A stretch of DNA of 64,000 nt from assembly GCA_964036275.1 (NCBI GenBank), contig OZ038433.1:8659048-8723047 (forward strand), given 5' to 3'. Origin of the DNA: Litoditis marina (lineage: Eukaryota > Nematoda > Chromadorea > Rhabditida > Rhabditidae). How positions within the stretch are numbered: the first letter of the stretch is position 1; every line of letters starts with the position of its first letter. The notes beneath the pieces are model-generated. The model made no database searches and had not been told where the DNA came from. It saw nothing but the letters and a program-made list of their open reading frames with translations. The translations under genes were made by a program, and so were the position numbers. Positions 22,419 to 32,100 of this stretch are shown in pieces.

Positions 22419-25400
22419 ATGACGGAGAATACATTGCCTAGCCGGCAAATTGGGTTGATCGTCAAAAACAAAGACGGAAGTGTGCAAAGAGCTTTGTTCC
22501 CGTGCCCATCGACTGTGAATACAGCAGCCGAGACGTATGATGACATGCCCATGCTCTCGCCGATTACTTCCGATGGTTCTCTGGTTCCGCCCCGGACTCC
22601 TGGTGGTTCCCTGGTCCCGCCGCGGACTTTCGATGGTTCTCTGGTCCCGCCCCGGACTCCTGGTGGTTCCCTGGTCCCGCCGCGGACTTTCGATGGTTCT
22701 CTGGTCCCGCCCCGGACTCCTGATGGTTCCCTGGTCCCGCCGCGGACTTTCGATGGTTCTCTGGTCCCGCCCCGGACTCCTGATGGTTCCCTGGTCCCGC
22801 CGCGGACTTTCGATGGTGGATGCCGTTTCTCGTCTCGCTCTTCGCTCGATGGTCGTCTCTCCTCACTCCCTCCGGCTCAGTCTTCGTCGGGTTGTTTGCC
22901 GCCGATGTTGCCCCTGTCACCTTCTTCGAGATCGTTGTCATCGGATCCGCTCGTCACCCCCACGTTCAAAAGGCCTGCAGTTTTTTCGAAATCGAGCAGC
23001 GGTGTGCTTATAAAAGCAAAACCGGTTGGAGGCGGCGCCTCCACCTTTCTTACCACTCCTTCTCGAAATGGTGCGCTTCGCGAAGCAAGCGCGGAAATAG
23101 CTCGTCTGAAAACCGCTCTTGACGTTGCCAAAGCTGAGATGGAACAGCTTAAGTACGGACATTCAATTGATATGGCTACTAGAGATCAACAGATTGTCAA
23201 ACTAAAAAGTAAATTGGAGGAGTCGCGCAATAATGTCATTTTGACTAGGAAAAGAGAACTACGGGCCAAGGCAGCTGTGGATGGTCTTCGGGAAGCCGCG
23301 TCTGCTGCAGAACGGGAACAAACTCTTGGTTTTAGGAAGTCTTATGATTGTCTTCAGGATGCTAGGACTCGCAGAGCGCGCTTCTCACCCTTGAAGGATC
23401 TTGTCTTTGAGTTATGTGTCACTAGTGATCCTTCCGTGGTATCGGCCTTCCTAGCTGATTTTGTCAACTTCATGAATGGTACCGACGTCGAGCCACCTCC
23501 AAAATTTTCCGCGTCGCAGTCATTGGTTTTCAAACAAAAGTTTGATATAAGCTATGCGAAATATCGCAAAATGAAGGGTATGCTGCACGATGTTTGCGGC
23601 TTCAAGGTTTTGGCTTCTGTGAGACAGCTCCAAAAAGAAGCCAACAAGCATAGCACAAAGTCGTTGTACAGCGTCTCTTCCGCTCTGGATGCTGATCAGA
23701 AGCCAGTACCCATTATTGAGCTGAATGATCTCAGGGGGAGGCTTGAGTCGCGCCTCCAAGCGCTCGCAGATTCCAACCAGCTCCTCACGGGAGACGAATA
23801 TGGTGGGAAAATTTGGTTGTGCGTGATTGCTGACAAAGGCGGTCAAGACACAAAGCTGGGGGTGATGATAGCCAACGTCGAGTCTACTAATTCGTTTTAT
23901 AACATCACGTTATGCGGCGCATACCGCGGTGAAGATAAGCAATCTAGTTTGGTGAAATATCTACCCAGTGTCATCGATGAAATTTATAATTTGACTCATT
24001 TGTCGTATGAGTGCGATGGACAGGTGATCACAACGGAAATTTGTTGGTTTCTAACGGGGGATTTTGCATTTTTGTTCTCTTGTTTCGGACACAAAGGAGC
24101 CACTGCGACGCACGACTGTTTGTTTTGTACTGACCGCAAATGCAAGGATATCTCCGCCTGGAATCCTGATCTCCCGAGTACTTCTCGTTCCGTCGACTCA
24201 TTCGCAGCCGACTCTGTTACGGGAGGTCATGGTGTATATCAGAACTCAAATGTGTTGTTTCCGAAAATCCCTCTCGAAAACGTTGTGAGGCCTTCATTAC
24301 ACATCTTCATGGGAATAGCAGACTTCTCGTTCGACGCACTGGAGGCGGCTGCTTCCCAGTTTGACTCTAACAATGTCGTTGTTGGTGGTTCATTTGTCTC
24401 CAAACGCACACAAAAAAGTCAACTGGCGGGACTCAGAAAAGATTTGAAACATGAATTTTCAGTGTTGCAGACGTTGAAATCAGACCTGAAGCGATCCGAA
24501 CTAGTTCACACTGTTTTCTTGGCCATTGAGAATAGCTTGATCGAACCTTCCAAATCTGGGCTCGCGAAAGAGCGGCGCTGCATGGCAGGGGCAAATTGTG
24601 TCATGAGAGATCGTAGAGCGTATGAAATTGACCGTCGGATGTGGGATGTCTGTAGTTTGTGCAAAGGTGATGTGCACTTTGAGTGCGCTGGACAAGTTTC
24701 GGCCGAAACTGACATGAGAGCCACGCTGAACGGATGTGTGTGCTTTGACTGTGAAAATGTTTCGTTGAATCAGCGGGTCAAATATGTCTCAAATGAGGTG
24801 GAGGATTTACGTAGATGTTTGCTTCAGTCAGAAGCAGCGCACGCTAAACTACAGAATGACGTAAACATGTTAAATTCGGCTCTGAATGAAGGGACAGGAC
24901 CCAAGGCGCGTGAACTGGACAATAAATATCGCGAATGCGGAGGTGACAGATCTGCTTATCATCAGAAGTTTACCGGTAATCACACCATGAAACTGTTGCG
25001 GCGAGGAAATGCGGCTGCGCTTTGGTCAATTTTTCCGGACTCACATGAGAAAACTCATTTCATTAAGTACATGGAGAGTCTTGGCGAGCTGCAGAGTTTT
25101 GCTCACTCAGGTTTCCTCACTGCCTCCGAAATTGATAGAATGCGCGAACTCATTCCAGAAATGCTAGGCCACCTGAAGGAAGCTAATCCCAAGCTTTCTG
25201 TCACCGCTAAACTTCATTGTATGGTTAAACACGTGCTAGAATTTGTTGAGCGCACGAAAACATGGGGGAAAATGTCGGAGCAAGCCATCGAGTCTCTTCA
25301 CGCGCACATGAACCACTTGAATTCTCGGTTCGCTGGTGTCCGTAATCCGCAGTCTAGGTATCACGCGATGTCTGACGCGATGGCGTTTGGAAACCATTTG

Positions 25401-25421
25401 TTTGATATTGGTGAACTCTAA
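22419..25421 (+). CDS. Transposase-like 1000-aa protein with PHD-like finger
   Basis: A single uninterrupted ORF, unlike every neighbouring gene. The ATG at 22419 (MTENTLPSRQIGL) is preferred because acceptor-like TCATAG/TTTTAG lies just before it; another ATG is at 22371. Order of parts: tandem GSLVPPRT(P/F)(D/G) decapeptides (about residues 51-134), a Ser/Pro-rich linker, a coiled coil (about 217-304), and a core with CVIADKGG (about 467) and TGDFAFLF...GATATHDCLFC (about 546-570). A PHD-like cysteine/histidine cluster (C-x4-C, then CSLCKGDVHFEC, about 722-776) precedes the C-terminal WGKMSEQAIESLHAHMN. The D...GD...C-x2-C...SEQ/ESLH layout recalls RNase-H-fold transposase-like proteins expanded in nematodes and cnidarians, an assignment made from pattern memory. 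It may be domesticated or part of a mobile element. Confidence 0.8.
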   Translation: MTENTLPSRQIGLIVKNKDGSVQRALFPCPSTVNTAAETYDDMPMLSPITSDGSLVPPRTPGGSLVPPRTFDGSLVPPRTPGGSLVPPRTFDGSLVPPRTPDGSLVPPRTFDGSLVPPRTPDGSLVPPRTFDGGCRFSSRSSLDGRLSSLPPAQSSSGCLPPMLPLSPSSRSLSSDPLVTPTFKRPAVFSKSSSGVLIKAKPVGGGASTFLTTPSRNGALREASAEIARLKTALDVAKAEMEQLKYGHSIDMATRDQQIVKLKSKLEESRNNVILTRKRELRAKAAVDGLREAASAAEREQTLGFRKSYDCLQDARTRRARFSPLKDLVFELCVTSDPSVVSAFLADFVNFMNGTDVEPPPKFSASQSLVFKQKFDISYAKYRKMKGMLHDVCGFKVLASVRQLQKEANKHSTKSLYSVSSALDADQKPVPIIELNDLRGRLESRLQALADSNQLLTGDEYGGKIWLCVIADKGGQDTKLGVMIANVESTNSFYNITLCGAYRGEDKQSSLVKYLPSVIDEIYNLTHLSYECDGQVITTEICWFLTGDFAFLFSCFGHKGATATHDCLFCTDRKCKDISAWNPDLPSTSRSVDSFAADSVTGGHGVYQNSNVLFPKIPLENVVRPSLHIFMGIADFSFDALEAAASQFDSNNVVVGGSFVSKRTQKSQLAGLRKDLKHEFSVLQTLKSDLKRSELVHTVFLAIENSLIEPSKSGLAKERRCMAGANCVMRDRRAYEIDRRMWDVCSLCKGDVHFECAGQVSAETDMRATLNGCVCFDCENVSLNQRVKYVSNEVEDLRRCLLQSEAAHAKLQNDVNMLNSALNEGTGPKARELDNKYRECGGDRSAYHQKFTGNHTMKLLRRGNAAALWSIFPDSHEKTHFIKYMESLGELQSFAHSGFLTASEIDRMRELIPEMLGHLKEANPKLSVTAKLHCMVKHVLEFVERTKTWGKMSEQAIESLHAHMNHLNSRFAGVRNPQSRYHAMSDAMAFGNHLFDIGEL
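22570..22820 (+). repeat. 60-bp coding minisatellite
   Basis: About four copies of a 60-bp unit made of two alternating 30-bp halves encode GSLVPPRTPD and GSLVPPRTFD. Units are almost identical at the DNA level, which implies recent expansion or gene conversion. All reading frames stay open through the repeat because its unit length is a multiple of three. Confidence 0.9.
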
Positions 25422-25514
25422 GGCCAGGCTAGATCATGAAAATCTTCCTTAACCTTCAAGAAAACCCATTTTTATTATTTGTCACATATTTTATTGTTTT
25501 TATTATTGTTATAG

Positions 25515-27213
25515 ATGAGTCGTCACAACGACAAGACCAATGGTAACAAGAGAGCCGCCTCGAACAACAACGCCTCCGGGAACAACACCACCTCATCTGG
25601 TGGAATGCTTTACGAGTGAGTATTTCTAGCCAACAAACTTATTTTGGTCAAAATTTTGACGTGAAGGGAGAACTTATGCTTGAAAATTATGCTATCGGAT
25701 GTGCGTGTTTTGTTTTGTGTGACCACCTGTTTCTAGGGACCTCCTCCGAGCTCGCGAGGCCACAAGAGCATCGGAATCGCGTGAGAAAGAGGAGAGGCAC
25801 AAACGACGAAGACTGGAGGAAGATATGAAGAAGGTTGAACAGCAAATCGCCGATGACCAGAAAAAATCCGGGTTAGTTTATTCAAAGTTCCAAACTAATC
25901 TTCTCCAAATGCGTTTAATTTTCCCAATATTTCCCTTCATGAAAAGTTTCATTGTTGTTCTAATTTTCGCGGTTGAATTATGTAGAAAATTACGTTTCAG
26001 GGAAGTGGCGACTGAGATGCTGGCACTGCGCGGAGTTCGAGACGAGTTGCTGCATTCTCAACGTCGGGACCGAGAAGATCATCAAGTGAAGGTCGCTGCT
26101 CTCGAGAAAGCTATCAACAAGTTGGAAAGTGACAAGAGTGTTATCGTCGAAAAACTGAGGTATGTGTGACTTACAACTTCTACGGTTATGTGTATAATAC
26201 TTTTCCTGCCTGCCAAATTGTAGTTTTCCAATAAAAATAGTAAAAAATGAACTGATTTGAAATATGAAACATTTAATTTCTAGAATAGCGAGCGGAAACA
26301 CAGGAAAGGGAAAACAGTCCCTTTATTTCACTCATTCGTTCGTTCGTTGTTTACCCAATGGTGTCATGTTACGTTTCCTTAACAGTATATTTCTCTCCGT
26401 TTCAGTCTGTCCAGAGCGTCTGAAAAGGAGGGCAAGAAGAAAGTCGACAGTCTGTCGTCTCAGTGTCGTTTTCTAGATGACGGCTACAGAAAAGTCGTCG
26501 GCCAACTAGCGTCAGTTTCTTACTTGTTCGACTATTCAGTTCAGTTAGAATTATTTCAGTTTTTTTCAATCCCGTGATTGTAGTTGTTGCATGTTGCAGG
26601 TAATTTTAGTAGTTGCATGTTGCAATTCTGGTTCATTTAAACGTATTTTGCCAGTAGTTTTCATGACGCCGGTGCCTTTAATCTAATGTTTCCAGTACTT
26701 TCCAAGGCCCCGTATCTTCCAATACTATATTTTCAGGACATGTGAAGCAGCTGGCAGACGTCTCTATGGATTGGCGGAGCCTAGTTTCGACAACATGTCT
26801 CAGGGTGAGGAGTATCGAAGAGCATTCGGGATCCAGGACATCCATGGCTTCCCTGAAGAAGGAAATGAAAAGTGAGCTTTTTGATACCTTCCTTTTTAAA
26901 CTTTATGTGTTCATGAATCTAACGAATCTTTATCGATACTTCAATTTATACTAAAACGTGCAAAACGGAAATAAACGAATTTTTTAACACTTTTCATTGG
27001 TGTGAATACATTGAAAGTGCTTGCGATTCGATAATTTCGCTCAGAAATGGCATCTGTTCATAACTGCCAAGAAGGAAGGTCTTTTTGAGTTGTGACAACA
27101 TATCTCATATTAATTACAGCCTCGACCCTTTCGCTGATGTTCAACGAACCGACGGGGATGACAGTCTTGCCAGTACCACCAGTCCCACAAAGCACGATGA
27201 AGAAGCACATTGA
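25515..27213 (+). CDS. Coiled-coil protein, 242 aa, possible downstream cistron
   Basis: Exons 25515-25615, 25737-25871, 26001-26159, 26406-26510, 26737-26871 and 27120-27213 all have GT-AG introns and close in phase to 243 codons. The protein starts MSRHNDKTNGNKRAASNN (Asn/Ser-rich). It continues with a long charged coiled coil (about residues 34-150, including LEEDMKKVEQQIADDQ) and ends with an acidic DPFADVQRTDGDDS region. The ATG follows directly after TTGTTATAG, 93 bp past the stop of the transposase-like ORF. This spacing resembles nematode operons with SL2 trans-splicing, though no poly(A) hexamer was seen in the gap. Function unknown; it may act with the upstream protein. Confidence 0.8.
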
Positions 27214-27398
27214 AACCGATATGTATGCTCCTTCCATTTCTTGATTCTTGCTCTGTTGTCACTGTTACTTGTTTTGCTTAATGATTTCTCTTTTGTTTTA
27301 AGATAGATCTGAGTATTGTTACGGTTGTCTGTTTGTTATTGTGTGTTATTCCGGTTTGTTAATGTTCCCGTTGCTGTTGAGGGATCCATGAGAAGGGA

Positions 27399-27404
27399 AA
27401 TAAA
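27399..27404 (+). terminator. Poly(A) signal of the coiled-coil gene
   Basis: AATAAA in the context GGGAAATAAAGGATTG, 186 bases after the stop codon; no closer canonical hexamer was seen. Confidence 0.6.
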
Positions 27405-27419
27405 GGATTGTTTTGTTTT

Positions 27420-29040
27420 TCACAAATACCGTCATAGTCGGAAAATTCTATAATTAATGTTTCCTTGTATTAGCTGTTTTGGTCATGAAGTCGTGCTCCG
27501 ATGCAACAGTAATCGAGCGCACGCGTGTCGCGTAGCGGTCAGAACGATGGACGCGCTCCGGGCTATCAGTAAAGTGGCTGCTGAGAACACAGTGTTGCGC
27601 CTTCATTCAAAAAAATTGGAGCGCGCGAATACAGTAATTCGAATTTTTAACTACGGTATCTAAGAATATTCAATTATTATGTCGTTTTCACTTGTTTTTC
27701 TCAGAATTTGAATAGAGGCTCGTGATGGAATTTTCGTTTTCCAATGGATATAATCGTCTGGTGAGGAAAATTAGCGAAGTCACTCCAAACATACCGCAAA
27801 GTTGGGTTTAATAAACAAAGCGTTTTTACTGATTGCTAAGAACACGTGTTACAAAGCTGTATAGTAACTTTTTATCATTCTCGTACACGTACGCTATCAA
27901 TGTATGGATATTTTTCTTTAGACAATAGCATTTAGCTCCAGGTTGTGTAGTTAGGAGGCTACTGGTTATTGAAGAGGTCATCTAATTTCCAACCACATGT
28001 GCTTAGAACAAGTAGTACCTCGTCTGATTTCAAACATCTCAGAGCTTAATTGATATTTCTTCTGTCAAATTTGGCGGGCAAATACTCACGAATCCACACG
28101 CACAATCAGTTCTGCACCACCCAAGTTTCACATTGTCTTTGTTTACAATTACTACCAACAAAACCCCTTATGGCTTGTTGAATCTAGTTTGTACTCAGTC
28201 TTCCAATTAGTAAAAAGCTTTATGAATCTTCGCCCTCATTGCCGCAACTTTGGTTGAGTCAAAACATTTCCGAGTCAACAATATTATACGAGAACATTTC
28301 AAAAGCGGCTGAACATTTCAACTGAACTTCACCGTCCCTTGTTCAGTAAACGGAAATATGTTTGATTCGGGCGCTTGATAAATTTTCGGAGAGGACTGGC
28401 GCTGTATTTCCCAGCACAGAAGAGGAAATACATGCAAAAGGAAAGTGCTAAACTTAAATTTTCAATATATCAAACCGATTTTGTTCCTTTCCAATATGGT
28501 GTTCAACAGAGCTTTTCGATTATTCGCTGAATTTTGCAGCTCCTAAAAACGCAAAATTCTCTCTAAAATGCAACTTAAATGCAAAAGCCAAAAACATATT
28601 GAGAGTAATCGTAAATCTAGATACCCCATAGTGAGCTGTGAGCAACTCATCATATCAATGATCTCATCGTTTCTTGTTAGTATGAGAATGTTTGATTTTT
28701 CTAAGTACTTCCATTGAAGATGAAACTGTGGGAATCATCACCAAATCCATGAAAATCATTCAATAATTAGTAAAACCAGCGAAAAAATCCCAAAAAACTA
28801 AATGTTCTTAGATACCGTAGTTAAAAATTTGAATTACGGTGTTTTCGCGCCCAAATATTTTTGATTGGAGGCGCACATTTGGTGTGTCGTATTTTGTACA
28901 CGCACAAATTCATTGTTTTTCGATAAATAGATCCTTCCTATACTACTTTTTGTTAATTTTGGGAGATCTACAGATAGAATAAAAAATTGCTTTCATGTGC
29001 GCCTCATTCGTCATGACTAAATCTTTATTCATTCCGTTCC
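27420..29040. other. Spacer between coiled-coil and zinc-finger genes
   Basis: No phase-consistent exons. The open frame at 27457-27663 lacks splice support. Near 28820-28910 there is a dispersed-repeat-like block (TTTTCGCGCCCAAATATTTT) containing the 25-bp inverted repeat at 28881-28905. A TTCCGTTCCAG acceptor at 29041 may be the trans-splice or cis-splice site for the next gene. Confidence 0.4.
28881..28905. repeat. 25-bp inverted repeat, right copy
   Basis: Exact reverse complement of 20385-20409; see that entry for the possible meaning. Confidence 0.5.
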
Positions 29041-29124
29041 AGGTCAGCTCTCGGTTAGATTATAGTAGAAGAATATTACTTGCAGCTAGGACGACGTTTC
29101 GATTGATTGCTCTAGGGTTTCGTT

Positions 29125-32100
29125 ATGTCGGAAACGTGAGTTTTCTGTTTCCTTCATCACAATCCTGTCTACTTTCATCAGGTATTGATAGAAAAAAGTA
29201 TTCCAGGGTGTTATTCCCGAGGCCATGAATAAGCAGTTTCATAACGGTTTGTTATAAGATATTATCGTCGTTACCGACCGTTGAACGTTGACCGTACAGC
29301 GTTGTCGTGGGTTATTGGGCCCACGAGTTCATGGTAATTCCGTAGTCGTAAATATTAACTTCTCAACGCCGTCTCGTTTAAACGATATGCAATGAAGTCA
29401 GCCCTTTGAGATATATTAGAAAACAACACAACTTGCGTATGTACTAGTTTTTATTTTTCTTTATTTTCTCAAATATCAGTTTTATATGGTTTAAATTCGT
29501 ACTCTTTGTTTGTCCATCACTGTACCGATAAAGTTTATTATTATTATTACAATTCAGCGTTTATCATGTGATCATCAATTTCATCAATTTCTGGCGGTTT
29601 ACACATGCAACCAGGTTGCATGCAACCAAAATGCAACCGGGTTGCATGTGTTAGGAAAATTCGGTTGCTTTCCAAATGCAACCGGGTTGCTTTTGGTTGC
29701 TTTTCAAATGCAACCAAACACTCAATTTCTGGACATTTTCCGGTTTTTATTGCAATTTCGTTGCTTTTGGTTGCATTTGAAAAGCAACCGAAAGCAACCA
29801 AACTGTCTTTACACATGCAACCCGGTTGCATTTTGGTTGCATGCAACCCGGTTGCATGTGTAATTGGGTGAATAGGAAAGGGGACGAGGGTGAAAGGGGA
29901 CGAGGGGGGGGACGAGGGTGAAAGGGGACGGGGGATATGGCAAAGGGGACGAGGGCTGAGGCAAAGGGGACGAGGGGTGGATTGACAATTAGAGGGAAAT
30001 CAAGTCAAATTTAGTTTCCTACTCTATAATACTTTCCTTGTTCTGTATCTTTATTATTGATTCATCTTTTCCCCTTTGTACGATACCTAAGAGTGTTTTT
30101 TTGCATCAGCCCTCGTCCCCTTTGCCTCAGCCCTCGTCCCCTTTGCCATATCCCCCGTCCCCTTTCACCCTCGTCCCCTTTCCTATTGGCCGTGTAATTG
30201 GCATGTGATGTTGAAAAATCACGCGACGCTATGCGGTCGATTTAATTATGTGTATAGTTAGAGCAGTGCAGTACTGGTACCGTCTACCGTCCCAGAACAC
30301 TGGACATCCCTTTTCTGTACCTGTCACGATCAAACGGTTGTCCGAGAAGTTAAATTCTGCGCTGCCATGCCCCATGCTTAGAGAGAACCTGCACACATGA
30401 TGGTTATTGTGCACGTACTTAGAGGCTTCATCAACACATTCTGTTATTACCTCGAAGTCTAATTAATTTTCAGTTCTGACAGTCTTTCCGAATGTCCATG
30501 GTGCGTTGAACTTCTGAAAAAGGAACATGTTGCTGTTCATTTCATGAAGCATCTAGAGTACAAGTAAGTTTTGTAATGTAAACCATTTTTGAATCAAATT
30601 CTTTGGGGTTGGCCTTCCAAGTTTTAGTATTCAGGAAGTGGAAATATACTCGATATTTTACTTAAATTTTCAGTCATTTTCAGTTCCTTTATTAATATTT
30701 CACAAAGTATACGAAAGTTTTAAATCAAAAGAACTGGCACGTATTTAATTGTAAAATGATCCATGTTTTCAGAAAGTTCGACTGTGGCGATTGCTCGTCA
30801 GCTTTTTATACGGAAGCGGAGAGGGAACATCATTGTAGAAAGAAGAGCCACATGCATGCTTTCACGGTTAGTCATTCATGGAGCGGCGATATCCAGTTAG
30901 TTGTGTGTTTCTTTGTGTGTGCTTTCACAGTTTCTCGCTAACTTGATCCATTTTTATCGCGGAGTTTTATCCCTTCGATACGACTATTTGATGATTGATG
31001 TCCTCACTAAATACGATTACAAATGCATTATTATTACTATTACTGTCTTCTTCGTGTATGCGCCTATCGTGTGCATCTTCCTCTCACTTGTGCTACTTGT
31101 GTTTTCAGGTCCGCCTTCATGCGTGGAAAGAAATGGTGCTGACTTCGTTTGTCCGTGACACGAAGCTTCTGGAAGTTTGTGAGGAGTCTACGGTTCTGAA
31201 GCATCGCCTTCGATTAATGGATGAACTGTTAGTTTTATTAGTTTACATTCTGATAGGGGATGTTCTCCAGAATTCGCATAGCATTGTGATGCAATATGCT
31301 TTGCTATTTTTGAGTTCTGATCATAACTTTACTAGTTCACTAGGCTATTGGAGCTAACAAAATATGGTCAATGTACGCAGTCACATTGAAGACTGCTCGT
31401 TCTGTATTTGTTTGCAAGCTTATCGTAGTTGTCTACGCGGAGCATTTTGTCTGGCTCTCTTCTCTAATTTTATATCGGAGTCTAGGGTAGTACACGGGAC
31501 ACGGTGTTCTGCGTTGGTTGATTTTTACGCAGTGAAACGCGGCCGGTCGCAAAGACTGCGACGCATGAGATATTACTGTAGATTTCAAAAATATTTGAAA
31601 CTCGCGGGCGCACTCTCTCGCTCCTCCACACTATTTCTTGCGAGCCGCACGCGTCAGAGCTCCGCGAGGCGACTGCGCGAACATTCAAAACCGCGGCGCA
31701 CTTGAACTAAAGCGTCAATTGGAGCATTGTAGGGTTCAAACACCGTGGGGAACGTGTGTCTACCGTACTGGGACTCATGACTATCCTCGTTTTTTAAGCG
31801 ATAACACAGTGTGGTATTTCTATTAGTATATCTTCCACATCACACCGGAGAGAGAAGAAAGTGAGCGAGCTGCCAAGTGACCGAGATGCCCCTTACTTAC
31901 TAAGTGGGCGGAGCTAACCTAAATCGACGACCATGTCTGGTCGACCTGACCAAACTACAAGCGTGACATATCAACTGACTGGTACAGGTGTTATTTTATG
32001 TCGAGTTGTAGCGTTTCTCTCGTCAAAAAAACAATAGAGAACAAAACAACGATAATGATGGTTTATTTTCAGGGATGATTTCCTTCTAAACAATGCGGGA

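Noticed and set aside
22564..22941. Repetitive open frames on both strands across the minisatellite
   Set aside because: The 60-bp repeat unit keeps all frames open; only the 1000-aa frame extends beyond the repeat and encodes recognisable motifs.
29510..29871. Overlapping 88-117 codon open frames on both strands
   Set aside because: They translate the GCAACC foldback repeat in the first intron of the zinc-finger gene.
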